Notes: a model not told the origin generated them from the letters alone. Positions 45,031 through 55,751 are shown, numbered from the stretch's first letter. The stretch is 64,000 nucleotides of DNA from Odiellus spinosus (GCA_963920705.1 CAWUCO010000001.1:1201982-1265981); one strand, 5' to 3'. Numbers and translations: made by a program.

Positions 45031-45393
45031 TCATTGTCCTACGAGACTCCCAATGATATTGGCGGCGAGCGGTTAAAGTAACGAGAAGAAGCCACTACCT
45101 TTCTAGTTAATTAATAGATGTTTCTTTTTACGCCGATGTATACGTCGATCTCCAATCTGACGTAGATTTTCCTTATGTCGGGCTAGTTGTAAGGTATTTT
45201 TAGGACTTAAATTTAGATTACCACTTAAGGCGTTTAAAGCTACTTCGCTCAGGGCCTCGATCAATTCTTTGGGAGCAGATTTTAATATACTAAGCCTTTG
45301 GCTACGCTTAACACGACCTAAGGCTGATATAAGGTCGGCGTTACGTTTCGCAAGACTCGAGCGAGTTTTCGTTGTTCGCGCTTTGGGGGCCAT
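45031..45393 (-). pseudogene. Small helical Polinton protein, interrupted
   Basis: ATG at 45393 (MAPKARTTKTRSS), overlapping nothing but lying just after the ATPase end. The core ELIEALSEVALNALSGNLNL with a Lys/Arg-rich region matches the small conserved Polinton protein with a C-terminal hydrophobic segment. A TAG at 45105-45103 cuts it after KKHLLIN. The same frame then continues with family-like Gly/Phe/Leu-rich sequence, a TAA at 45075-45073 and more hydrophobic residues to TGA at 45033-45031. Two nonsense codons in the last quarter suggest decay. Confidence 0.65.
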
Positions 45394-45431
45394 ACCACTA
45401 ATGATGGGATTACCTACGGGGCTGAAGAGTT

Positions 45432-45941
45432 TTATTGTTTTCTGGGGGTGTATACTGTTAGAGTTTCGTTGGGGAAAATATTCGTTCTTAATCTCCACTC
45501 TTCGGGGATTGTTTGCGAAAGGTCGTATAAGATATACGTATGAGGTTGGGACGTAGCATCTAAGTAGCTATCCAGAATGAATTTTGAGTTACTAGGACAT
45601 AAATGTCGCGCCAGAATATTGATTTGATTTAAGTCTCGTGTTTGCTTGAAAAGTATTATATAATTCGCGTTTAACGAGATTTCTGGGATACTTTTATTAA
45701 AAAGATTTTGAACAATGAAAAGTACGGACAAAGACTTATGATGCGAATATTTAGTGAAAATATCCGCAATCAACGCCCCTTTATTTTGACTCATAAGATC
45801 ATCGATAACTAACAAGACATTTCGGGAACCATCATAAATTGATACGTCGGGTAACCCTTCTAAAAAATGTACGCCTAATTTCTTGATATCGTCGTAGATT
45901 GGTTGCCAAACAGCGTTTCGCGGCTGTTGTTTACGCGGTAA
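45432..45941 (-). pseudogene. FtsK/A32-like DNA packaging ATPase, 5'-truncated
   Basis: About 170 codons. The Walker B region reads LLVIDDLM, preceded by a VHFLEGLPD segment and followed by SVLFIVQNLF, SLNANYIILFKQTRD and LARHLCPSN, diagnostic of Polinton packaging ATPases. The frame closes upstream with TAA near 45947. The N-terminal part with the Walker A P-loop is absent, so it cannot be an active ATPase. The sequence to the right (45.95-46.58 kb) is unrelated, indicating an internal deletion or rearrangement. Confidence 0.85.
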
Positions 45942-45947
45942 TTAAGC

Positions 45948-46580
45948 CTATACTAATAATTATTATTTAAACATTAAATAATGTTCGTTTTTCGGAGGCT
46001 TGCTATATGACTTTGTAAAACTTTATATTTTCGGTGGGAAAATCTCGGTCTATAGAAATAAGACAACATCTTTCTTTCCTAAAAATGGGAGGAACCTTTA
46101 TCACGATAAATTGGCAATAGCGATCTTAAAAAAGACGGATAGGTAGTTGAACCCCCAAGTCAAAAAAAGGGTAGGAACAACCCGTAATTCAGAAGCCACG
46201 AAGGACCAACCTCGCTGGGCCTTCAAACTAGGTGGTCCATACCATCGGTAAAGAAAACCAAGCTTCAATAGTGGGAAGATAATTGGTCCTTGCTGAAAGT
46301 AGAATGGGTATCGGTGAAATTTTGGCCAGTTATTTCACACGGGGGTAAAGTTTGTAAGCGTTCGCTAACTAAGGTGTGGTAGTTCGTTGGGGGGCGTTAG
46401 GTGAAGATTCTTGAGCCTTAGCTGACCATTGGAGGGTCGCGATGGTCCGGGGACAAGGGGGTAAAATTATCTCGCGGGTTTCCTATACAATTTTTTAGGA
46501 TAAGAACGCCTAAATTTTTAACCAAGACTACCATTCTGCTCTCATCTTACGAACCCTCGCCAACAGAAAAAGAAAATAAA
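45948..46580. other. Polinton intergenic stretch
   Basis: Moderately GC-rich sequence with no recognisable frame. The missing ATPase N-terminus would be expected here in an intact element. Confidence 0.5.
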
Positions 46581-47127
46581 ATGGCTGGCCAACTTCCCGA
46601 TTTGACGTAAGTGGAAATCTTTGAGAAAATCTCGGTACTTTAAGTTGGATATAGCTTTAGAAAATAACTTGGTTTAATTTCGGGACATTTTAGAAATAGA
46701 GTACCCGGGGGCGCTCTGGCCCAAGTCCAGGCTGTCGTACACAACCATCGGGTTTCTACGACGGGCGACAGCCTGGTAGCGTTCGATGTGAACGGCTCCC
46801 GGTATGTAGTTAACGAGCTCTTAATTCAATCGTTCTTAATCAAATATTAATTAAAAAAAAAATACTAATTTTTATTATTTATATGTACAAAGGGTCCTTG
46901 CCGAGCTCTATCAGCTCGCCCGATACAGGGAGTTGGCGGCCCCCCCAATGCCGGACGCCGCCCAACCCGCCTTCGCTGAGAAGGAGGGGTTCCTGATGGG
47001 GGGGAGCGCGCGACATCGTGCGGCGGGCGTCAGCCCCGCCCGAGCTCCTACTGCAGCTGCCCCTTCCCGCTGGTCCTTAGAGCTTTTTTTTTTGTATATA
47101 TATATTTTTTTTTTCGTATTATTATAA
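46581..47127 (+). CDS. Unknown three-exon gene inside the Polinton
   Basis: Exons 46581-46606 (ATG), 46694-46801 and 46893-47127 give about 122 residues. The two introns, 87 and 91 bases, have donors GTAAGT and GTATGT, and phases agree at both junctions (2 and 2). The frame is GC-rich against an AT-rich background. The protein starts MAGQLPDLT, has a VNGSR region across the second junction, an Ala/Pro-rich stretch and ends with a short hydrophobic tail encoded by a T-rich run. That tail might be a membrane anchor or just low-complexity 3' sequence. AATAAA follows at 47127-47132. No similarity recognised. The second acceptor has a weak pyrimidine tract. Confidence 0.5.
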
Positions 47128-47132
47128 ATAAA

Positions 47133-47865
47133 TGTTTTCAAAAGTAATTTTCTTGAATTTGTTTTATTTACTTTTACAGGCCTACCTGCACATAGTCTGA
47201 CCGCATGAACGTAAATATTATTTTAGTTTAATTGTTAGGATATTATTCTATTTAGTTTTGGGGTTTATTTAGATGTCATGGTTTCAGGTTATAAAGTTGC
47301 ACTGTACGCCAAAGGTTCAACGTTCACGAATGGGGGTAGCTTACAGGTCCCCTGTCGACACCTATCGTGAAAATCAGCTACTAGAGTTTATTTAGTCAAT
47401 GTTATTATTTTTTACACCACCACATAATAATAAATTTTTAGTGTCTATTTAAGGTACTTTAATTGCTAGGTTATTATTATTCCATTTAGTTTGGGATTTA
47501 TTACTTAAATTTACTGGTTTCAAATTATACGACAGCTAGGTGGCGCCAATGTTTCAACGTTCACGAATTGTGTTAGCTTACGGGTTGTCCCCTATCGTGA
47601 AAATCAGCTACTCGGGTTTATTCAAGGGACCGCGATAGCGTTCAATGTTATGGCCCCTTCGTTTGTAATACAATTTCCTTAAATCTATGTTGTTTTTTTT
47701 TTTTTTACCCAAATACCTAATAATGAACTAGACGTTATTTAGAGGTTATACGGATTCATATTTGCTCTAGTAGCACTGTGACGCTAATGGAAGGTATAGG
47801 CTTAAGTTCTAAAAATAGGGAAAAACAATTTCAGCGCAGATTTTTAGATTTTATTTAAAAACAAA
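47133..47865. other. Polinton non-coding stretch with paired structured repeats
   Basis: Two diverged copies of a roughly 110-base unit (about 47278-47395 and 47512-47622). In each, TTCACGA pairs with TCGTGAA about 30-36 bases later, followed by AATCAGCTAC. No coding frame. Confidence 0.55.
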
Positions 47866-48719
47866 TTATACAACACGCTCTAAACATTTTTTAAGTTGGA
47901 CAAATTGGCCACTTATTATCGAAAACAAATTGTAGGCCCTAAAGTCGCTTTTCAGGCCTTTATTTTTTAGATTTTCCTCAAAGGTGGAAATAATCGTGAA
48001 AGGGCTCACGAAGCAAGTGTAATATTGATAGACGGCATCGAACTTTTCCGTTTGGTCGTCCTCGAAGAATAGGGACATGGTATTTCTGTCGTTGAACGAC
48101 TGGTCCCGAATTTGAATTAAGTACTCGGCGATTGTATGGTACATCTCCTCGAATACCGTCCGATGGTTATTTAGGTGTCCCAGGTGGGCCGTAACACTGG
48201 GGCAAACCCGGTGTAACTCGGTAGCCTCTGCCGACGTCGGTGTGATGTCTTTCTCCGCTACGGAATAGCTGGTCAGTCGCAGGATATCACTCATGGCCGT
48301 TGCTTTCAGAGTGTTCACGCAGTTGTCACTAATGGTGACTACGAAAGGTGTCTCCTCGCGACCAAGGGTCCATATAGCTAAAGGTCCAAGACGGAGGGCC
48401 AGGGTCGCCCATTCCGCAAGCGTGATACTGAATCCTGACAGAGAATCTTTCGAAATTATTCGAATCTCAATGTCGAAGGTCCCATTGGCAAACCCAAACG
48501 TTAAGTAACGCTGTTCGCTAAGTTGAATCCTATGATTAAGCTTCCTACCACTTGCAAACGCTGGAATTTTGCGCCGGTAGCCGGTAGCCGGATCGACAAC
48601 GACAACTGAAAAAAGAGAGAGGGTCCCGCGTAAATTCAAAGTCTAAAAAACTTTACCAAGTCCTCGGCAGAAAATAGCCTAAGGTACTTACGGGGTAGCT
48701 TGGTTGTTGGTGGGTTCAT
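47866..48719 (-). CDS. Spliced Polinton gene, PC4-like N-terminal domain
   Basis: Exon 1 48719-48692 (ATG AAC CCA...) and exon 2 48605-47866, joined across an 86-base intron with donor GTAAGT and a strong pyrimidine-rich acceptor, phase 1 on both sides; about 255 residues. Residues 42-78 (RYLTFGFANGTFDIEI then GFSITLAEWATL) resemble the single-strand-DNA-binding fold of transcriptional coactivator PC4, with a beta-ridge followed by a S/L-T-L-x-E-W helix. The rest is unrecognised. A TATA box and TCAGTT initiator precede it. I infer a DNA-binding or late-transcription role; the PC4 assignment is by eye. The frame is intact, unlike its neighbours. Confidence 0.6.
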
Positions 48720-48737
48720 CTTGGAATCTTGGGAAGC

Positions 48738-48774
48738 AACTGATAACTCGACCCAGCACGGTCCGCTATTTATA
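48738..48774 (-). promoter_or_regulatory. TATA-Inr core promoter of the PC4-like gene
   Basis: TATAAATAG at 48774-48766 and initiator TCAGTT with A+1 at 48741, 33 bases apart, about 22 bases before the ATG. The spacing is identical to the promoter at 49646. Confidence 0.75.
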
Positions 48775-48869
48775 CCCTTAAAATCGAATGGGGTCGCCCG
48801 AATTTAGACACCCCTAAAAACTCCGGAATTTTAAATTTGAACAAAAGAAAAGAAGCTTCACAAGACCAT

Positions 48870-49058
48870 TTATTTTCTAAGGCTGCCAGTCCCATTCAAG
48901 GCAGACCGCATGCTGATTTTTATGTCGAATTTCTGAAAACATAGATTTATCGTTTCTAAAGCGACCAATACTAAAATTGCACAAAAAACCATAAGAATGT
49001 TCTTGGGTTTCTTCTGTAAGAAACTTATCAGCGAACGGGTTCCGACCTGTCCTTCCAT
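48870..49058 (-). CDS. Small single-pass membrane protein
   Basis: 62 codons from a real ATG. Residues 19-39 (KNILMVFCAILVLVALETI) form one hydrophobic helix between basic flanks. It lies upstream of the PC4-like gene on the same strand, about 95 bases before its TATA box. No family recognised; small membrane proteins are not unusual in Polinton-like viruses. It could be a chance frame. Confidence 0.4.
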   Translation of the reverse strand: MEGQVGTRSLISFLQKKPKNILMVFCAILVLVALETINLCFQKFDIKISMRSALNGTGSLRK

Positions 49059-49645
49059 TGTAAGGTCTACGAGTTTACTATCAGGTCAAACCATTTACGT
49101 GTCAGTATAAGTACCACTATTCAACTCATTTCTAGGTGCGACGAAACTTACGCCCTTATGAGTGACATAAATTGACCCCGTCATGACCTCCGTATCTATT
49201 ATTCATATATTCAACAAAAAGCTCTCACGCCCTTGTGTTGGGGCCTGCTGTGACTTGTTTGAACCTGTTCCTGCCCGGGTTTCCCACGCTCCTGTAGGGG
49301 GCGTTTGGGCCCATTGTACTCGTTTACGCGAGCCTTGAAGGCACGAACATTCCTGAGAACTCTTTGTTGCATCAGCCTGACCGGTCGACTTTACCCCCTA
49401 CATCGAATTTTTCATTCTAGGGAGGGAACTAGAAAAACACATTCCTAAGATCCCTTTGTTGAAACAACATGACAGGTCGACTTCAAGCCTACCCATAGTA
49501 CCTTTCATACCGCGCAACCCAGGGAGTCATGAAAGGTCCTCGTATTTCACCATTGTAATTATTGTGTAGGGTTTATAAAAGCGGTAGAAAAAATCCCACG
49601 CTTGGGTGGTATTTAAAGTTGGGCGGGGCCCGAGGATTTTGTGGG
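49059..49645. other. Polinton divergent intergenic region with a repeated block
   Basis: Lies between leftward and rightward gene sets. A diverged repeat occurs at 49345-49400 and 49437-49492 (ACATTCCTGAG / ACATTCCTAAG, TTTGTTG, GGTCGACTT). CTCGTTTACGCGAG near 49318 is a small hairpin. It is a candidate regulatory or replication region. Confidence 0.45.
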
Positions 49646-49682
49646 TATAAATACGAAGGTCGGTCGAATCCCAAAATCAGTT
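49646..49682 (+). promoter_or_regulatory. TATA-Inr core promoter of the rightward genes
   Basis: TATAAATA at 49646-49653 and TCAGTT with A+1 at 49679, 33 bases apart, about 31 bases before the ATG at 49710. Confidence 0.75.
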
Positions 49683-49709
49683 CAAACTTTAGCATCTACA
49701 CGGCTCATC

Positions 49710-50306
49710 ATGGACGGGGAATCTTTAACATGGTTTCTCGAGGAAATGGCTGTTTCTAGACCGTGGCCCCTGAAGAAAATCTACGAGTTTAATTTCTGAT
49801 TGTGTTTCTTGCTCAACGTCAATCCGACCGATGTTCCCACAACGCTGCCGACCTTCCTCCGACATGTGAGTTTTAACCTCATTGAAACTTTTTTGGATCT
49901 TGCCCCAAAGAGCCCCGAAGAGTGCCAGACCATCGAACAACTGAATCTTTTCTGGAGTCTCCTCCCCGAGCGGCTAAGACCACCATACATGGTCCGAATG
50001 GAAAAACGGACTGAGGAGTTAAAGACCTCCATAAATGAAGAGATCAAGCTCTTGGAAGACTTCATGAGGTCCCAGCACGATCGGGATATGACCCGGTTTT
50101 TGGACGGTCCTGAGAGGGCTATGGACTCTGTGGGGTCTACGGTCCCAGACATAGACCTCCCCCTACCCACGGACTGGGACTATTCAGATATGAGTGAGGA
50201 AGAGGGGGATCAGGTCGGAGGCGGCGGCCCACAACCGCCGGAGTCCATCAATGGCGGTGTACACGACCCCCAACCTCCGGGTCTTGATTCAATACCGGGG
50301 TGTTAA
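49710..50306 (+). pseudogene. Unknown acidic Polinton protein with one in-frame TGA
   Basis: ATG at 49710 starts MDGESLTWFLEEM. A TGA at 49797-49799 interrupts the frame, which then stays open to TAA at 50304-50306. Total about 198 codons. The middle is helical and charged (KRTEELKTSINEEIKLLEDF); the end is acidic and then Pro/Gly-rich. The stop is followed after three bases by the ATG of the PolB frame, in the same reading frame. The two may once have been one protein or be translated by reinitiation. No known domain. Confidence 0.55.
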
Positions 50307-50309
50307 GTC

Positions 50310-52547
50310 ATGAACACAGGTGAAAAGTTCTACGCCAAGTTCAATTTATTCGCCAGTGAAATCACCCTGCAATTAACAGACAATGTCGAAGCCGGGATCT
50401 GTAGAGTGACAGAGGCCGTCTTGGCCCAGTTTGAACCCGATGACCAGGTACAAATTACCCTCCGTAGTCTCGCGCTCCGCACGCGCCCCGAATTGGAACT
50501 ATCGTTCCGTACTTTGAGTCAACTCGACCCGACTCTAATATTCGGCCTAATAGAAGACATTCTCTACGACGATTAGGTCGAGAAATTTTTCCTGGGGCCC
50601 GTAACCATTACCTTCACCGTCGTGAGACTACCACGCGGGAACGGTCTCCCTATAAAACGTGGTATTACGCCCTACAACGTTTTCTCCAAAAGCCGGCGGG
50701 GTATTAAGAGGATAGTAAACAATGACTTGTTATGCCTCCCGCTTGCGCTCTGCGTGGCCATTGCCCACCGAGAGTTCAGCGATGACACTACGGGTGACAA
50801 AAACATTGAAAAACATTATGAATCAGTTTCGAATACGCGACCTAACAACCCCATGCAGCGACGTGAAGCTTTAGACCTGTGCTGCAAAGCCGGTGTCAAG
50901 ACGAGTATAGAGTGCGGGAGCGCGGCTTCATTTGAAAAATTCAAGAGCTATTTAACCCGGGACTCGATACTAGTCTACAAGTTTCAAAACAATATACCGT
51001 TGCTGGTTTTAGGTGAGAACGAACCTGGTGATATGCGGCCCCGCCTATTCCTGTTAAATGAAAAAAACCATTACAGCGTCATAACAAATTTAAAACCGCT
51101 CTTTCCGGCTAAATATTTTTGTTGGAAATGTCTAGAAGCGTACTGGCGGCCCCGCTCTCACAAATGTAACGATTTCTGTTTTCGTTGTATGAGACCGCAA
51201 ACATGTGCTGGCTTGAAAATCACTTGCGCCAGGTGCTTGAGAGACTTTAGGGGTCGTGAGTGTCACGACAGCCTTTTTACCACCCAGGGTTCGAAAAAGA
51301 TCTTTGCGAGCGGCTGCATAATTGCCCTCAGTGCTTCAAGCTAGTTGATTTCGAGCGGCGGCGGGAAGCACACACGTGTGGTGAAATATACTGTACGGTC
51401 TGCAAAAAGTACGTCCCTTCTGACCACCTGTGTTACGTGCAGATAATCAAAGAGCCACCGGCCTTCCCCGTGAAAAGACAGAAAAAAAGCAATATACCCA
51501 GCTACATGGTGGTCTTTTTCGATTTTTGAAACCATTCAAATTAAACGACACCCCAACAAAGTTGGGGTTTTCGAGCACGAGGCGATCCTTTGAGTAAGTG
51601 AGGCGGTTTGCGCGGACTGTATTGATCAGGCCGGATCGGATTTCATCTGCAACAAATGCGGTCAATTTGGACCACGTTTAAATCGGTTCGCGGGCGCGAC
51701 CCCTGTTAGAGGTTTCCTAGACTATCTCCAAAGGTTACACGCGGTTAAAAGCGTCGTGTTGTTATCGCATAACGGGTCGAATTACGACAACCAGCTGTTA
51801 ATCAGAGAAATAATGCGCAGGGACTGGACCCCCGAACTTATTGTAAATGGTACCAAGATTCTGAAAATGAAACTTTCCAACCTCTTATTTCTCGACTCCT
51901 GTAGTTTCATTCCAACAGCTTTATCTAAGTTTCCAACCACCTTTGGGTTGAAGGATAGTGCCAAAGGATATTTCCCCCACTTCCTGTTTAACGTGGTTAA
52001 CCACGAGTATGACCTCAGCCGCCAGGCGGCATGTAACTATATTCTGGAAAAAACGCTCCCACCTCCTGAAGCTTACGGGTACCAATACTTTGACCGCGAG
52101 GGTCAGGCCAAATTTGACCGCGAGGGTCAGGCCCCGGGTGGCGAGTCGGTAATTAAGACGGGTGACTATTTAGGTGAGATGAAGAAAGAGCTTGAGGGTT
52201 ACGGTCCTAGGGCCTACATTAGCGAACTCGTATGCGGCGGACCCAAAAACTACGCTATTCGCATTCACAACCCCGACACCGATGAATTCAATGACGTCAC
52301 TAAGATAAAAGGTTTCAGAATTAATGTATCAAATGAAAAAATCATCAACTTTGATAATCTGAAGCGTTTGGTGGGTGTCGGGGGCGAGAAGGTCGCAGGG
52401 TTCCAGGTTCCGATCCCAAAACAAATTAGGTGATTGAATGACCATACACTAATTTCTAGAGATGAAGCTAAAATTTACCGCTCCGTGGTCGAAGAGGTGC
52501 GAGTACTACCGAACTTAGAAACGGTACCTTACGGTTATGTCGGCTAG
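50310..52547 (+). pseudogene. Protein-primed DNA polymerase B, palm deleted and interrupted
   Basis: N-terminal family region begins at ATG 50310; in-frame TAG at 50574-50576; then RIVNNDLLCLPLALCVAIAH, a Cys-rich segment (YFCWKCLEAYW, CNDFCFRCMRPQTC). A frameshift lies near 51280 and the Cys-rich part continues (LHNCPQCFKLVDF). Exo I VVFFDF is broken by one extra base at about 51534. TGA at 51591-51593. Exo II SHNGSNYDNQLL, then GLKDSAKGYFPHFLFN. The palm with its YxDTDS motif is absent. The frame jumps at a 24-base tandem duplication (52089-52136) to the C-terminal part (LVCGGPKNYAIRI, KGFRINVSNEKIINFD), with TGA at 52431-52433 and a final VPYGY before TAG at 52545-52547. It cannot replicate DNA. 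Confidence 0.9.
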
Positions 52548-52662
52548 ATTACTAATTGTAAATAATATGTATTAATTGTCAATAGTCTGTCATAACTTTA
52601 AATGTTTTGAATGCAATTGTAAATAACCTGTATTGATCGTAAATAACCTGTGATAACTTTGA

Positions 52663-52668
52663 ATAAAA
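52663..52668 (+). terminator. Polyadenylation signal after PolB
   Basis: AATAAA about 115 bases beyond the PolB stop, in AT-rich 3' sequence. Confidence 0.55.
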
Positions 52669-52670
52669 AA

Positions 52671-53324
52671 ATTGATTTTTGTGAGACTTTGTGTTTGAAA
52701 CTACGTCTGTTATTTACTAGCTCAAGCCTAACTTTTAAGCCCATCTTTTTCTAGCCGCAGACTTACAGGAGCTTGTATAGCTGAAGCCGATTTTAAAACT
52801 TTTTCTAGGACACCTCTAGGTCGAGACACAGTAGAAGCCGGCGGGTACCGGAATGCTACCCTTTGGCAGATTTTAGGGGGGGTAGGGGGAGGGGGTAGGT
52901 CGAGTGCTCCCGGCTGGCGGATTTTAAGGGGGGTAGGGGTGGGGTGAAATTTGTAGGGGGGAGGAAAAGGGGGAAGGGACGGATTCGAAAATCCGCCAAA
53001 GGGTAGCCCCTTCTCTAACGCTCTTTGAATTATAGTAGTTTTCTTTAGTTTAAAAAACCAACAATGATGTAGATGTTATTTTTACCTTTTGAAAATTGAC
53101 GGATCGTGTAAAGCACAACTTTTTTATCATGTACTAAGCCGATTCAATTCCCTCCTCTCAAATAATATTTAATAGAAAATATTTTTTGGCCGAAGCGGGA
53201 AAATTCCCGATTAGCAAAAAAATTCTGAGAATGGCGAAATCTGATTTGTGCCCGGTCTCGATGGTTCCAATTTTGGCCACTCAGCCGAGGTGGCGCTGAC
53301 TAGGAATAAGGCTAATTTCAATTT
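52671..53324. other. G-rich flank of the Polinton
   Basis: Contains runs of GGGGGTAGGGG type near 52875-52980 flanked by GGGTACCGG/GGGTAGCCCC and related CCCTTTGG/CCAAAGGG inverted pieces. These could be remnants of a Polinton terminus or another element. No gene. Confidence 0.4.
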
Positions 53325-53650
53325 TTTTAATTTCTCGCGTGTTTGCGATACTGCCGAAAGCTGCATGCACTGAAACTTCGCAAATGAGTTCTATTTCTTG
53401 CGCATTTGTGAACTTCACGAATGTGTTTCGCGCGAAAATGTCGCGTGTACGCAAGGGTATGATTCATGAGAAACGCTGGATTTGCAGTAAATTCTTCATT
53501 AGTGTTTGCAATTTCTCGCACAAAACGCCAATAAATGTCTAAGACTTAAAGCGACTACGTTGCCTCGATCTGTGCATTAGTAAGCGTAACACTTGCCTAG
53601 TCTGATTGGATATGTCATAAATTCGCTCCAGACTTTTTTTTGACGTTTAA
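53325..53650. repeat. Inverted partner of the 130-450 repeat
   Basis: Reverse complement of the window-start repeat; see the entry at 130. Confidence 0.6.
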
Positions 53651-54364
53651 TTTCGACCAGTTCAAGGGGAATTGGTATATAAGATTTTAAGCTGAGGCGG
53701 ATTGATACAAAATGTTAAACTTCTTAAGAAAAAATATTGTCGTGAAAACTCTCCTTGAACAGAAGTACAGTAGGTTTCCCGTGTATTTGTGACACGCGTG
53801 AATTCGAGTTCGCCAGCACGCGAGTATGTGTAGCCCACTAAATTTGAAGTCGGAAACCACTTTACGCATGCAAAATATCAAAGCGATTTTGATATTCTTG
53901 GGATTGGGAGAATCAACTTTATGTACGGGGAAATACTGTAATCTTCTGGCAGACTTGCGAACAGTAGCGTAAGAATTGGTTTTAATGTAGACCAAGTGGG
54001 AAAAAGAATCACGTGATAGGATCTCTTAATAACTGCTAGTTTTTTTTCACACTTTTCCCCACATGAATTTAATGTTAATCCCAATTAAGTATTGTAGAAC
54101 CAGGTTTTTAATACCTACTGTCGTGCATTTCCGGTAACGTTTAAGCTAGTGCGGAGTCACGTAAAATGACGTTTGCTTCACAACTTGGTATATTTTTACT
54201 CAGGTTCGCAGTGTCTGAAAAAATGATAAAAAATTGATGGTGGGGCCAAAAGAGAGACCTCCCTTCTTCACTCACAGCATTATTCTACAAATAAACGTGT
54301 TTTAGAAGTGGGCTTATATATCTAAAATTTACTCTACAGCTTTCTAGGGTATCTGTAGCAGGGC
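53651..54364. other. No recognisable feature
   Basis: Short open frames on the minus strand lack any domain or splice context. Nothing else seen. Confidence 0.4.
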
Positions 54365-54893
54365 GTAGGAACGTTTTTCAGATTGGAGGGGGCAAAATCC
54401 GCAAATGTCATAATTTTTTAGCAATTTTTTCCTATATAGAAATTTATTTTCAAATCCATACCTTTTTCAGATGAGAGGGCAGATATCATAATTTTATTTT
54501 TACACTAAAAGGTATTTTCATTTTTCAAATACATCAGGGGAGTAGGAACGTTTTTCAGATTGGAGGGGGCAAAATCCGCAAATGTCATAATTTTTTAGCA
54601 ATTTTTTCCTATATAGAAATTTATTTTCAAATCCATACCTTTTTCAGATGAGAGGGCAGATATCATAATTTTATTTTTACACTAAAAGGTATTTTCATTT
54701 TTCAAATACATCAGGGGAGTAGGAACGTTTTTCAGATTGGAGGGGGCAAAATCCGCAAATGTGATAATTTTTTGCATTTTTTCCTGCATAGAAATTAATT
54801 TTCAAATCTATTCCTTTTTCAGATGGGAGGGGGGGGGGGTGCAGATATCATAATTTTATTTTTACACTAAAAGGTATTTTCATTTTTCAAATA
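54365..54893. repeat. 177-bp tandem repeat, three copies
   Basis: Units start GTAGGAACGTTTTTCAGATT at 54365, 54542 and 54719. The first two are essentially identical; the third has several changes and a G(10) run, so the duplication happened in two steps. Confidence 0.95.
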
Positions 54894-55751
54894 CAATTCT
54901 GTAGACTGAGTAGCACCAGAAAGCGAAATTGTACGTCACAGTCCTTAGTTTAGCGTGGTATGCGGAAGGCTAATGCGTTAATTGTTTATTGAATATTATT
55001 ACGAATGTATAGACCATGTCGAGATCATAAGTTGATTTTGAACTAAAAACATTTCCACTGGCGTTTTTTGGTCAACAAGTACTCTAGAGTTTTCTAAACG
55101 CCGATATGTTTTACTGAGGGACCTTGAACTTGCTTATCTAAATTTTATTTTATTGAACTAAAAATCAATTCATTCTTTTGAAATCTTTGACGAAACTAGT
55201 TGTCTAGAAATTTGGCTCGTTGATTTTAAATTAAGTTTGAATCGTTTGAATACAATTTATTGGTAAGGTAGTAATTTTGAATTTTAATTATTTGTTTGAT
55301 GTGTTTATTATTTGTTAGAAATATTTTTATTTGGGAATTTTTGGTATATTTCATTGACTTGAATTCTAATTTTATTTTTATTACTGAGTTGTGGCTGAAA
55401 TATTTGTTTGAAAATCAAAAGGTTTTTCTGATTCGTTTTTCCAGAAGAAAATAGAGGAAGTGGGTTGCTGGGCTTTAATCGCGAGCGCCATTTACTAGCC
55501 CTAAGGGTAGAGACAGACTGGGGATTTTATCGCGCATTAACACGCGAGTGACGTAACATATAAGGGGCTACGCCGCTTCGCGTCTTCCAATCTTCGACAT
55601 TGTCGAGGTGTAAATCGGCTGGTAAGTAGTGATTAATTAATCTTATAATTTTATACGATTTCATTATTAAATAAAAACTTACTAAGAATTTCTAGTTTGA
55701 AAATGAATTTGTCAGAGGTTTTGGTTACGTAAAATAGAATATGGTACTAAT
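54894..55751. other. AT-rich stretch without a gene
   Basis: No exon, domain or repeat recognised before the helicase fragment. The 5' part of the Helentron protein is not visible here. Confidence 0.4.

Larger units (their letters stand above)
42519..52670. mobile_element. Decayed Polinton/Maverick, about 10 kb
   Basis: Hallmark set: protein-primed PolB, retroviral-type integrase with chromodomain, A32/FtsK-like packaging ATPase, and conserved accessory and structural proteins, in the usual bipolar layout with integrase at one end and PolB at the other. It is shorter than the usual 15-20 kb. No major capsid or adenovirus-type protease was found. I could not find terminal inverted repeats or a 6-bp target duplication, so the ends are approximate. 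Most genes carry one to four stops or frameshifts. Confidence 0.9.

Noticed and set aside
43155..50576. Reassignment or suppression of TAG in the Polinton
   Set aside because: Four in-frame TAGs are striking, but TGA and TAA also interrupt genes, frameshifts are present, and TAG serves as normal stop for PolB and the 195-aa gene. Ordinary decay explains it.
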